Assembly (NCBI GenBank): GCA_024734555.1
Contig: JANPWX010000212.1
Location: 1-64,000 of the forward strand
Reading direction: 5' to 3'
Length of the DNA stretch: 64,000 nucleotides
From: Trochalopteron elliotii
Taxonomy: Eukaryota > Chordata > Aves > Passeriformes > Leiothrichidae
The notes beneath the pieces are model-generated. The model was not told the origin of the DNA. It saw nothing but the letters and a program-made list of their open reading frames with translations, and searched no databases. Of this stretch, positions 48,301-59,415 are shown in pieces. The number at the start of each line of letters is the position of its first letter. The first letter of the stretch is position 1. Made by a program: the position numbers and the translations under genes.

Positions 48301-50862
48301 GTCTGCCCCAAATCTGGCAGTAAAAACAAAATCCCCCCTCCTTGAAAAGCTAAAGCTACTAAATGGCAGCCAGGCTAAGCTCTGTCTGTGTTTGCAAAGC
48401 AGCCCTGAGCAGGACAGCCTCAGCCAGGGTCACTGGGCAGAGGGACCATGCAGGGATGGGTTGTCCTCCTGCTCTAAACTGGGCATGCAACCTGGCCCTT
48501 GGCTTCTCCCAAACCTTTACTGAGTTTTTACAGGGTTAGCATGATGGCTGAATGACAAGAGAAGGCTGAAGGGGGGAAAGGGAAAGGATTAAAAATAGAT
48601 TTCAGTTTTGTTTCAAATATTGTAAAATAAAAGGTCCTGCAGCAACTATTGTGGAACCAAAAAGCACGCCCGCATCTCGGGCTGCGAGGCAGCTCAACAG
48701 CAGATGTATTTTTCATTAAAAGACTATTTAATATTGCAGGTTCCTGCTGAAGACCTGCTTTCTTGGTTCTGGCTGATTGCCAGGGAGACACTTCTTCCCC
48801 CTCCCTTGCCTGGAGGAGCAAGGATTTGCTCCCACAGCCCCGAGCAGCCCCTTTTGCACATCTCCCTGCCTTGACATCCCCAGGAGCATCTCTATCCCCT
48901 GTCAGCATCCCCAAGCACACACCCAGTACTAGCAAGAGAGCCCTACATGCACCATACAACCCATGTATCATACCATCAACCCAGCAAGCAAAGGTAAATA
49001 AGAAACAAATTATCAGGCATAATATGTTATAAAATAACAAATTCTTTTTTAAAAAGCCAAATGAAGGCCAGGAGTGATCCCCACTGCACAAGCCCTGGTA
49101 CTAAAGGGAACTCCTTTCCCCCTAATGAGAGGCAACTACACTTTGTTAACTCAAACTTCCTCATTTATCACCTTTGCACTGCCTCATGGCTGGCAGGCCA
49201 TGATAATGAATGAAAAACAGTCATTTATACCTCAACATCTCACTCAGTACAAACACTGTGCTGTGGGAATGGATTCACCCCACGCCCAGTTCAGCTCCCA
49301 GCACAATAAGGCTAATTTAGATGTTTGGCCAAATCCTCCTTTCTCCTCTGTCCTCCTTTTATTTTATTTTAGAGACAGCAGGTGCTGGGCTCAGCAATTG
49401 GAAGCAGCTGCAGGCAGAACACTGAGTGAAAGCCTCTCCTCTCCTGCCTGCTTCTCTGCCTGTGATGTTCCCCTTGGGCACCCACCCTGGGTACTGGCAC
49501 CCTGGGGAGCTGCACTGGAGCCCCGCTCCTGCTTGTGGTATTTTCTGGGCTCTGAAAAGCAGCACAGGAGCCACTGACACAGGGAGGCATCTTAGCAGTG
49601 GGGCCTCAACGCAGGCAATGACCTCTCTTGGTCCCCCTGGAGTCGGTTTTGGTGTCCCCATGTTTCCCAAACACGGTGTATTTGGTTGGAATCGTGTGCA
49701 GAGTGCTGGCTCTGCCTCCCACGCAGCTGTTGATTGTGCAGCAGGGCTCTGTTTGTTCGAGATTTGCAACAGGGGAGGAGGGAGCAGCAGGCAGCTCTGT
49801 GAGTGGGTACGTGGCTAGATCCTGCCATTTTTTAAAATTAAAGAAATTGCCGTTAATTAATTCTTAATTAATTAACAGAGGCTTCAACACCGAGACATGC
49901 AGGATGCAGAGGAGAAGGAAAAACGCAAAACTCCCTGGCTGCTGGACACATTTCTTCTGGTAGAGGAGCTTTTTAGGAGATTAAAAAATTCACGTTTCAG
50001 ATGATTTTGGAGGAGGCACGCAGAGCTGACCGGAGCCCTCGTGGTGCCACCCCCACGGGTGCAGCCCCTCCTGGTCCTCCAGCCCAGCCCAGCCCTTTCG
50101 GAGGGACATTGCCTGCGATCAAAGGATCCGCCCACAAAAGTCCCCAGGGTTTGCCGGCTTGCTGGGAGGGGAAATATCAAACCTGTCTGGAAATCAAACA
50201 GCAGAGTCAGAACAGAGGGAAGGAAAGAAAAAAAACCACAGGAAACGAAACCTAAACTGACACCCTTTGTGACTGAAAACACCCAGTGCGGAGAATCATC
50301 GCTCGGGGGACAGCACGCTCTCTGCAGAGGAAATCCAAAGTGACTCCGACCCCGGAGCAGCTTCCCCAGACACCGCCGGCCATCAGGGAGGGCCTGGGAT
50401 GAGCATTGTCACTGCTCTCAGCTGCAGGTTTCGCTGGTTTTGTGGCAGGTTTCTGGCGACAGGCTCTGAGCACGCTGTGTGTGTTATTAAAATCCTGTGA
50501 AGCTCGGGCAGGAGGAGTGGAGCAGCAGCCCATGGGCTCTCCCACCACCAGCAGTGGCAAGGCAAACACCTCCCTGAGGATAAAGAGCCTGGCCACTGGA
50601 AGAAATCTTCTGCAGGGGTACCAAAAAACTCTGATGGAGCGCAAACCTCGTGTTTTAGTCTTAAGATGGTGTCCTCTCTGCCACCCAGCTGGCACAATGA
50701 GCAATGAGCCAGAGAACCCTGCGGTTAGCCCAGAGGTTCCAGCAAACCAGCAAAGCACAGAGGAAAACCAGCCAAAAACCTCTGAGGATGCAGATTCCAT
50801 GGCTCACTAATACCTCATTTGAAGGCGTTATATTATCCTGAACTTTAATGAAAGCCACGTAA
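42368..50862. other. Unique non-coding sequence with scattered simple repeats
   Basis: No gene recognised over 8.5 kb. Noted within it: a CpG-rich patch at 42480-42560, a run of about 19 A near 43209-43232, T10-T12 runs near 44250 and 44300, an AT-rich candidate element at 48570-48740, a homeodomain-type palindrome at 49852-49876, and a CpG-enriched stretch at about 50010-50150. Frames of 176-196 codons (minus, 46890-47420; minus, 45764-46354; minus, 48528-49091) carry no domain I recognise. Confidence 0.5.
49852..49876. promoter_or_regulatory. TAATTA-type palindrome
   Basis: Perfect 9-bp inverted arms GTTAATTAA (49852-49860) and TTAATTAAC (49868-49876) separated by 7 bp, giving overlapping homeodomain cores and HNF1-like half sites. 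It sits in a short AT-rich window. A regulatory role is inference; AT-rich palindromes also arise by chance. Confidence 0.35.
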
Positions 50863-50944
<82 letters not shown>

Positions 50945-50945
50945 G
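50863..50945. repeat. Compound microsatellite (AAT)n-(AAC)n
   Basis: About 17 units of AAT (50863-50914) pass directly into about 11 units of AAC (50912-50945). The pure, uninterrupted arrays suggest recent slippage, so length polymorphism is likely. The minus-strand frame across it reads as poly-Leu and is an artefact of the repeat. Confidence 0.95.
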
Positions 50946-51599
50946 GTGTTCAAATTGAAAATGGGATGCCATTTCTCTGCTCATCACTGCTGTGATCTCT
51001 TGCTGATCTCCAAGTGGAAGCCATACTTTAAAAATATTCATGTGTGCCAGGCACTCTGGAAGAAAGAACTCTGGCAATTTGCCACAAAAAACCCATACAG
51101 AAACTAGAAATCACAGGCAACAGAATGCATTTACAGTCCTACTGGGAAGACCAAGGCAGGCAGAAACAGAAGGTGAGGAAGGAGGGGACAAGGCACATGC
51201 TGGATGTTCCCTATCCCAGTGTGACCACTCTGGGCAGGCACCTCCAGAGCAGAGCAATGTGGCATCCCTGGAGTGCACGGGGCACCAACAGGGACTTCTC
51301 AAGCCCACAAAGGAAAAGCATGGGAGCTTTTACACATGACATGAGACTTTCCACCCTGGCCTGCTCACAGCACAAAACTGGAGGGTTTGCTGCCAGGCTG
51401 GACCTGAGCACAAGGAGATGGCTGCAAGGGAAGGACTCGTAGCCACTGTCCCCAAGCCACCCTTGGTGCCCCCACGGTGCCATCCCCAATCTCCCAGAGC
51501 CACCAGCACAGCCTGGGCAGGGATGGGAGATGCTCTGCAGGCGGGCAGCCAGGGGAGCTGGCACTCATCCTCCACACCCAGCTCCGTCCCAAGCAAGAC

Positions 51600-51750
51600 A
51601 GTGGAATTAAGCACAAGTTATAATTAAGACTGGATGTTTGAAGAGAAACATAATCTCCGTTCCGTGGGATTCGCCGGCACAACAGTAATTAACGTCTCAT
51701 TAACATTCGCCTAATTAAGCAGTTTATGAAAGTGGATAGATTTGCATACT
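51600..51750. promoter_or_regulatory. Candidate homeodomain/POU enhancer
   Basis: Three TAATTAA cores (51621-51627, 51686-51692, 51712-51718) and a perfect POU octamer ATTTGCAT (51740-51747) lie within 130 bp of unique, otherwise AT-rich sequence between GC-rich flanks. Such clusters are typical of conserved vertebrate developmental enhancers. No alignment was available, so conservation is unproven. Confidence 0.35.
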
Positions 51751-54700
51751 GCTCCACTTCAGCTTCAGTGCATCCAGTTATATCCAGGCACCAGAATTAA
51801 CCCTTCCAGGGCATTTCCAACCAAACTCCCAACCCTGCAAGACTTCCCAGGCTCTCCCTTTGAGGACACAAGCTGCTGTCACTGCACATCTCAGTGCACA
51901 GTGCTTCCCAAAACCTGGTGAAACATCTCTCCATCACCTCTTTTCTAGCCAAACACCTCCTCTCTTAGCTGTTTTCCAGACAAACCCATCCTAAGCCTCT
52001 CCAGCTTTCTCCATTGGTTATCTGTTTTTAAATACCTCAGCTGGCTTCAACGCTTTCCCCTAAGTCCTCAGCACATTCATAAGGAAGCAAAGAAGATCTG
52101 TAGGAGTTTCTGAAGATAGGGAGAAATGTCTCCTAAAACATTTCATGCTATACTCATTCCCAAATGTTCTTTAATGTTTAAAAACAATGACTTCAAGATT
52201 AAAGACATGCTCCAAATTCTGAACACCAGTTCAAAAGCAGGAGGCAATGGGAGCTTCCAAAAGGGTTTTACCATAGGGAGTACATTCCCTCTCTTTGAGA
52301 GTCCTCCTGTCATTGAGAGGAAAGGCAAACCAGCAAAAGCAGTGACAACACCCAGATGATGCCCTGTCCCTCTTGGGGACAGCAGGACACCATTCCCAGA
52401 TGGATCCTGGAGCAGCCCATCAAATAAGATGCATCACACACGCATTCCCTTGGCAATAAGTCATTTGAACTGCTGGACATAGCATTTTCCACTGCTAATA
52501 CTGGCCTTCTCTTCTGCTGTTGGATTAGTAAAGCTGCTGCATCCATCACACACTTAAAAAGACCATGTGCAAACCTGCTTCCCCCCGGGGCATCTCCTGG
52601 GGGGCGAAAAATGAGCTCTCTAGTTAGTGGTTAATGCTTGGAGACGAGATGCAACTTTCCAGCAAATACAGTGGGAAAGAAAAATTCATGACACAGCCTT
52701 TCATTGAAAATCAATAAAGCTCAGACCTGCCTGTGATGTACACACTCAATTTATTCCTCGCTCAGCTCACTGCATCTTCACCACCAGCCCTCTCAGATCA
52801 GTCAGGTCCTTGCTGGAGGACACAGTGTCCCTGCTCACCTCTGGGTCATGGCACTGGTGTCACCAGAGCCACTAAGGCTGTCACCTCCCTGAGCCTGGCA
52901 GTCCCAGGCCTCTGGCTGCATCAAGCCATGCTCCTGTGGCTGTGATCCAACCCCACAGCATCCCTCCCCACAAAATGTCCAGGAGCAACAGCCCAGCTGT
53001 GCCCAGTGGCAAAGACAATTCCAGAGTTTCCTTCCATCTCCCAACGGGTTCCTACAGTGACAGCAAAGTGCTGTGCCAGAGAGACACTGTGGATTTGCAC
53101 TCGGAACACCTCTGTCTTGAAAACACATCTTAATTTTCCCCTCTCCCCAGCAGCCAAAAAACATTCCTGGAAGTGATGATGGAACGAGCCATTCTCCTGA
53201 GCCAAGCTAGGACATCTTCCAGTCCTGCCTGACCCCTATCCAAAGGATAGGGGTCCTCATCATTTCTCCTGTCCTGCTCCCCCTTCCCCTAGGAGGGGGC
53301 CTTGAAATCCATATGAGACACACCCAAAATCCCTGAAGATTTAGGCATTAGCCTCTGCCTTTAACTATATTTTCTTCCTCCTCAGATCTCCCTGACAATG
53401 CAGAAAACAGTCCCAGAAAGGAAGCAGGGGGGAGGGACAGGGCATGTCCCTGAGCTTTGCCCACCCCCAGCTAGTGGGAGACCCCAAAATTCTGGGGAGA
53501 TGGAGAAACAGCTGCTCCTTTCTGTTGCTGGGGTTGCATCCTACATCCCTCCTGCAGCCAAATCCTCACTGGAGACGGGAGAGCAGCTGAGGGATGCAGG
53601 CAGCGGAGATGCAGCACAGCCTCCCCTCCCTCCCACTGTCCTCCCTCCAGCTCTGCCTCTCCTCTTGCATGGATCCCACGCTGCCACCCTCTCCCAGAGC
53701 CACCACAGCAGGAGCTGCCCAAACACTGGGGTGAGGGGCTGATGCTGAGCCAGCCCCACAGTGGCTGCCTTTGGTGCAGGGCTGGCTGTGAGCTGAGGGC
53801 TGGGGGGGATCTGGGAGAGGTGGGTGTCCTGCTGTGCTGGGGGCTCGTGCCGGGCTCTGCAGCACAGCCTGACCTACTTTCTGGGGCGGTACAGTCACAC
53901 CAGCCGCAGCGGCAGCACGGGCTCTCCTTTCTCCTCTACCACATACAGATGTCTTCTCACAAACTGGCAGTGGGATCACGGCAGGGTCCCCTCTGTGCCA
54001 CCACCTCGAAGCGTTGGCTGTCCCCTCCCTCACCTCCAGCCAGCCTTGCTGCCTTTGAGTGGGTGCCCTCCTTCTCCCTACCCTTTCCCAAAAAAATTCA
54101 CGGCACATCTCAGCCGAGAGGAGGATTTATTGATCGTCTTATCTGTGTCTAATCCCAGCCGGAGCGCTGTGATAAACGAAGCCGGTTAAATAAAACACCT
54201 TCCTGCAAGGTCTCTGTGTCCAGAGCAGCTGGATGCTGGCGGGGTGCAGAGTGGGGAGCAGCCCCCAGGGTCCCCACACCCACCTGTGCAGGGAAGAGCA
54301 GCCCATGAAGGCAACGGCCTTGAAAGAAGGAGGAGTGTGCTGTGAGCACCCATCCAAAGCTGAGGACAGGGGTGGGGCACAAACCAAACCCCAACTACTC
54401 CATCTAATCGATGGTAAGCAGTTTAAATGCTCTTTCACTGCAGTTCAGGGAGCCCTAATTCCAGGCATGACCTGAATCTCTTTAAAAAGAAAAGGGAGGG
54501 GCAAGCTGGCAGGCAAGGAGTGGGGAAAGCCAGAAATGCCAGGGATACTAATTTGTCCCTGTTTCCTCTCTGCAGAACAGCATATGGGAGAACAAGCACC
54601 TGCTAAAGGGAAGGGATCCCCGTGGAGCAGAGATCCGGAGGCGCGTGCTCGCAGCAATCCCTGTTACCCAGCCTGGACTGGAGAGGCTTGACGCAAGAGC

Positions 54701-55909
54701 AGGATGACGGATGCTTCTGTCTTTGTGAGAGCAACCTGGGGTGCCAGCGAGCACTGACAAACCAGCCCACCCCAGCACAAAGAGGGAGCAGGGGAGCTCA
54801 GCCCAAATGCAATGTGGCTGTATCCAGGTCAGCTGGTGAGCCTGCTGGGAAGCACAGGCTATAAAAAGCACAGGCGAGATGCTGGGATCATCCCAGAGCA
54901 GTGAGGAAGAAGTGAGGATGGCCCTGCCCTCTAAGTCAGCAGTGCCAGGGTGGTGATGGGCTGCAGAGGATGGCACCGGCCACACAGGACCAAGCACCCT
55001 TCTCCCTGGAATTTCCAAAGTAATGGTCTGTGAGACAGCACTGACTAAGAGTTACTGCTGATTTTCCAGAGGGAGATGGGCTGTGGAGGAAGGGGGACTG
55101 AGGTTGCCAACAAGGCAGGGCTGGCAGATGGAGAGATGTGGTTTGGCACCCCCAGCCCTAACCGAGGAGGCGGAGGTGGAATTGCCATCCCCTGCATCCT
55201 TCTGTGCTTGGTACAAAGTGGTTGTGCTCTTTCAGCAGGGAGATTCCATGGGGAGCACCAGCCTGGGATCCCACTCTGCATGGAAGCAGATATCCTGGGT
55301 ACACACTGGAATGGGGACAAATCCACTGACCAGACAAGCCTGTCATCTCAGCCTATTCCTGGACAAGGCACATGCATGTGGCCAAGAGCTTTCCTCTACC
55401 ACAGCCACGGCCCCAAATCCCCTACACACAGTGGACTGAAGCAGGGCTGGCTACACTGGGCTTCCAGCTCAAGCTGTTCCCACCCTGCTGCTCTCCTGCC
55501 ACCCAGTGTCATGATGTTCCCTCTACTCTCCCAAGGAGAATCACAAATCTGCCTGCAATCCCTCCTTGGAGGCTTTGCCAGACCCTCTGCCAAGCACCAC
55601 AGACCAAAGGGTTAATGGGTGATGAGGGGGAAAGGCTGCAATGCCTGTTTCCCACTCCCCACCCCGTGTCCCCCTGCTACAGGACCTGTATGGGCAGCAG
55701 TCACTGCAGCCCTGCTCCCCAGTCCCAATTTCGGTAGAGCAGGGCATGCAGGGAGCTGTCAGCCCCTATCATGACTCACACAATCATTTCTCCCTTCAAG
55801 CCAGGAAAAAAAAAAGAAGACATAATTAAAAAAAAAATATCGGGTAAATGTTTGAAAAACTGGAGATAAACAGAGGAGAGAGGAGATAGAGGCAGCTAAT
55901 GAGGTCCCT

Positions 55910-56120
55910 GGCCCTGACGAGAGGTGCGAGAAGAGCACAGATGCTCCTTGGCCGGCAGCGATCCCACCCGTCGGCCACAAGGAGCACACAGGGGACGGCA
56001 CTTCCCGGCACAGCCCTGGCACTGCTGGCAGGGACCCGCGGGCAGCTCCGGGGCCGTCCCCAGGGCAGTGCAGCAGCCGGCCTCGGGGCCAGGACCCCCG
56101 GCAAACCCGGGGCTGTGTCT
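55910..56120. promoter_or_regulatory. CpG-enriched block
   Basis: CpG density is clearly above the surrounding sequence, with clusters such as GGCCGGCAGCGATCC and CCCGCGGGCAGC. Open frames cross it on both strands (112 and 161 codons) with no recognisable domain. It could be a weak or orphan CpG island or GC-rich unique sequence; no splice or poly(A) evidence links it to a gene. Confidence 0.35.
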
Positions 56121-57174
56121 GCACAGCCACACAGCACAGGGATGGAAGGATACCCTGGCCCAATGGAAACCTCACCGAGCTGCAGAGAGCAGGCTGGGGG
56201 CACTCCCCACATTTATTTTTCTCTCCCTGCTCTATGAAACACACATAAGCTTATAAATGCTCAGTCAGGAGGAAGCTAGAACCCCGAGCTTGTTCCCATG
56301 CAGACCCCCAGCTTCCCTATGACTTAGCCAACCCCTGCCCTAGAGACTGAAAATGGAGAAAAGCCGAAAAATCTTGATTCTTCTAGCTAAAACCAAATGT
56401 GTCACCTCAGTAACAAATCGGCCTGCCTGCCTGGCAGAAATTGCTCCGTTAAAATATATATCCATATTATTCTTTTTGAGTTGCCTTTCCCTCTTCAAGA
56501 ATGGGGAAGTTTTCAAGTCCCCGTGGACAGCAACCCTTTCTGCTCCCTTCCCAGCACCTAGCAAGGTAATTATCTGCCAGGAGCCCCGGGCTGTGCCACG
56601 GCTGGTTACACTGCTAATTGGCAGAAATAAGCCAGTCCCCCGGAGCACCCTAGGTTCATCCCCATCCCCCTCTGCCTTCCTCCTCCTCACCCTGGGGGGC
56701 ACAGCAGAGCATCTTGTGTTTAGCAGCGGGAGAGCCTTGTATTCCTTCCTGGTTGCCAGACGTGCAAAGATACTCCTGCCCACCCAAGGGACAAGGGACA
56801 GGACCCCAGAAACACCCATTGCCAAGGGGATGCTCCTTTCCATGAGGCTACCAGGTGGATGAGGACACCGTGGAGAGCACTACTTCTGCTGGTCCCAAGA
56901 GACTTACAAAGTGCGTAACATAGAATCTGTTTCAGCCTCTTCTGGAGGGATACTTAGGAAGTGGAAGCTTCCCAAGAAGTCTTCTCTTCCCAAAATGAAA
57001 GGAAAAAAAAAAAAAAAAAGCTCTGATCTTGGAGGCATTTAAATCTCCCCGCTTGGACTTCTCTAGTTTTCACCCCTCACAAGTTTCCCAGTCTCCTCAC
57101 CAGGCAAAAGTCACATTTAAAATTTGCCAGGAGAAGGGCAGACTGCGAGCTCTGTGCTCCCAGAGTGAGCATCT

Positions 57175-57228
57175 GAGCAGCACGGGAGGCAGGAGCAGCA
57201 CGGGAGGCAGGAGCAGCACAGGAGGCAG
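57175..57228. repeat. 18-bp tandem repeat, three units
   Basis: Three head-to-tail units of GAGCAGCACGGGAGGCAG at 57175-57192, 57193-57210 and 57211-57228; the third has one G-to-A change. The period is a multiple of three, so it reads as a repeated peptide in several frames, but no coding context supports this. Confidence 0.92.
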
Positions 57229-58754
57229 CCACGGGAGCGTGGGGAAGATGCCCCTCGCGCACGTGATGCGTCGGGAGGAGCATCCCCCAGTGCCTGGCCC
57301 AGAGATGGGAGGGAGCCTTCAGAGCCCAGCCACCCTCCCAGGATGGCTTCAGGCTGCCAGGATGCCACGCTGCCATCATCCTCCTCGCCAGCAGCACCAA
57401 CGGGAACTCCATGGAACATTTGGATGGGCGCACTCCCCGCCCCTGGATCACAGAGCACACGCCAGATCAGTGATCCCAGGACCACGGACAGCACCTTGGG
57501 CTCTCCAGATTTACACCCATCCCTTCCTGAAGCTTCAGTGCAAGATGTCTGAGGCCCCACGCCACCAGGAGCAGGGTCCTTGGATGCCAAGGGAGCAGCA
57601 TCAGCAAGAACTGGGGCTGTTCTCAGCATGTAAGCTGGTCACCCAGCAGCGAAACCTCCCAACCTTCACAGCCTGAAGCTGCTTATCCAAAGCTGTACCA
57701 GGACTCAGAAAGGAACTCTAGATCATCACTCCAGGGGATCCAAGACTCTGCTGGACCATACACACAGGTTGTCCTCCATCCCCCAGAGATTCCCTGCTCG
57801 GGCTGGATATCCCACCCTGCCCCAGGGAGTCCCAGGTAGGGCTGAAATATCCCTCAGCCAGCCAGTGCAAGCCCAGAGATTTTATGTTCCCAACGTCAAT
57901 CCTTGCCCAGTGCCTGCTTGTTTCAGCTTCCCCAGGAGATGCAGAAGGGGATGAGGCTGGTCCTGCATACCAGGTCTGTCCCACAGAAAGAAATCAGTGG
58001 GGCATCTCCTGCTACTAATGGGCAGGATCCCAGGCAGCCCCTGGAAACACCAAAAGTGGGATGAGCACAAGACTCGTTCCCATAAGGAAGACAGGACTAC
58101 CCCCCACTAACCCCCCTCTTACTGCAAGGCTCTGGGGCCCCCAAATGTGTGGAGCTCCTCAAAGGCTGCACCACCCCGACGGGCAGGAGGAACAGGCACT
58201 CACCCGGGCGCCGTTCCTGGGTAACTCGAGCTCCTCTCCCCATTCCCCCCACTCAACCAGGAGCGAGACCAGCTTGCAAGCCAGTGCCCGCTGCTCCACG
58301 CTCACCTGTGCTCTGCCCCTCCAGAGAGTGGCTTGGAGCTGCTCAGCCTTTGCAACAAACTCCCTTCCGCAGCAAGACATCAGCCTTGGGTGCTGCCTGC
58401 CCCTTCCACGCGCTGGCTGCTCTGCCTGCCTTGGGGATTTTTTTTTCCTTTTTTCCCTTCCACCCCGTAGCGTTTTGAACGTGCAGATGCCCCAGCTTCT
58501 TAAAATTCAGCCTGGGGGCGTGGGAAGTGTTTTGGAACATGCCCAAGCTGTCTGCTCCGTGCGTGCGCGCTGCTAAAAACGATCCACCTACTGCCCCCAT
58601 CTCCTGCACCGCTTGTCAGCGCCGCCGTGCCTTTCCAAAGATAAGCAAGCTTACACACGCAGCCCGGGAGCAAAGCCCCGGGAGCAATCCCCTCGGGGCA
58701 GGGGGAAACTCTTCTGCTCAGGCACCAGGCAGACTTTCCATGTAGCAGTGGGCA

Positions 58755-58865
58755 AGGAGCAGGGTGCCAGGTCTAGTGGAAGGTGTCCCTGCCCGTGCTA
58801 GGGGGGTGAAATGAGATGATCTTTAAGGTCCCTTCCAGCACAAACCATTCCATGATTCTATGATG
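58755..58865 (+). mobile_element. CR1 LINE 3' end
   Basis: A 5'-truncated CR1 tail: GAAGGTGTCCCTGCCCGTG, then GATGATCTTTAAGGTCCC, TTCCAGCACAAACC and the terminal octamers ATTCCATGATTCTATGAT. CR1 inserts are normally cut short at the 5' end and finish in this octamer array rather than poly(A), which sets the plus orientation. Only about 110 bp of 3' untranslated region is present, with no reverse transcriptase. Confidence 0.9.
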
Positions 58866-59029
58866 GACAGCCCTGGGAATAAAGCCCTTGAGCCAGCACT
58901 ACCTCCAGCCCCTCCTTATCACAGCGAGGATGGAGCACCACTGCTGGCACAGGGAGAACACAGGAAAAAAACCAATTTACTTACTCCTGAAGGATGCAGC
59001 AGCAGGGGAACACAGGCACATGTTGCGGT
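58866..59029. other. Short unique stretch
   Basis: No feature recognised between the CR1 tail and the probable LTR fragment. Confidence 0.4.
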
Positions 59030-59415
59030 GCATGATTAATGTTTTTCAAAGTTGTATATTTTTTTGTTTATTTGTTTGTATTGGTATATCCTTTTCAACC
59101 ACCTCCATCCCCGATTCCCTGTGGTATCACCCTGGAGAAAGAACATTGTCAATCACCCTGAAAGACCTGAGGGAAATGTTCTCCTATTTGACCAGGTGCT
59201 CAAGTACCCACCTTTCCCATTGTTGTGTTAGGCACCTCTGTCTTGAGCCACCCCCTTCCTTCCCCCCCCAATTAGTTCTGGGCTCTCCCCTGCTCAGGGG
59301 ACACCCTGAGTATTTAGGGGAAGAACCGAGGCCCAAAAATCACTCTGGCACATGGAGTTCACTGGAATAAAACCTCTCCAACCCACGCCTGGGGTCCACT
59401 CTTTCTTCCAAGCCT
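59030..59415 (+). mobile_element. Probable LTR fragment
   Basis: An AT-rich start (TGTTGCGGTGCATGATTAAT), a GC-richer middle, a TATA-like TATTTAGG near 59310, then AATAAA at 59366-59371 followed by a short U5-like stretch ACGCCTGGGGTCCACTC. The order and spacing resemble an avian ERV LTR. It matches none of families A-C, and no target duplication was found, so both ends are approximate. Confidence 0.4.

Larger units (their letters stand above)
50946..58754. other. Unique non-coding sequence with candidate regulatory blocks
   Basis: No gene recognised. It includes the candidate enhancer at 51600-51750, a CpG-enriched stretch at 55910-56120, an AT-rich unique block at 56340-56640, a run of about 17 A near 57003-57019, the 18-bp tandem repeat at 57175-57228 and CpG-rich patches near 58190 and 58555-58690. 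The 215-codon plus frame at 57029-57676 spans the 18-bp repeat and has no domain. Confidence 0.5.

Noticed and set aside
50661..51077. 138-codon minus frame with a poly-Leu membrane-like segment
   Set aside because: The Leu run is simply the translated (AAT)n-(AAC)n microsatellite.
57029..57676. Longest open frame in the window (215 codons, plus strand)
   Set aside because: No recognisable domain, spans an 18-bp tandem repeat and overlaps long frames in other registers and strands; consistent with chance in GC-rich sequence.
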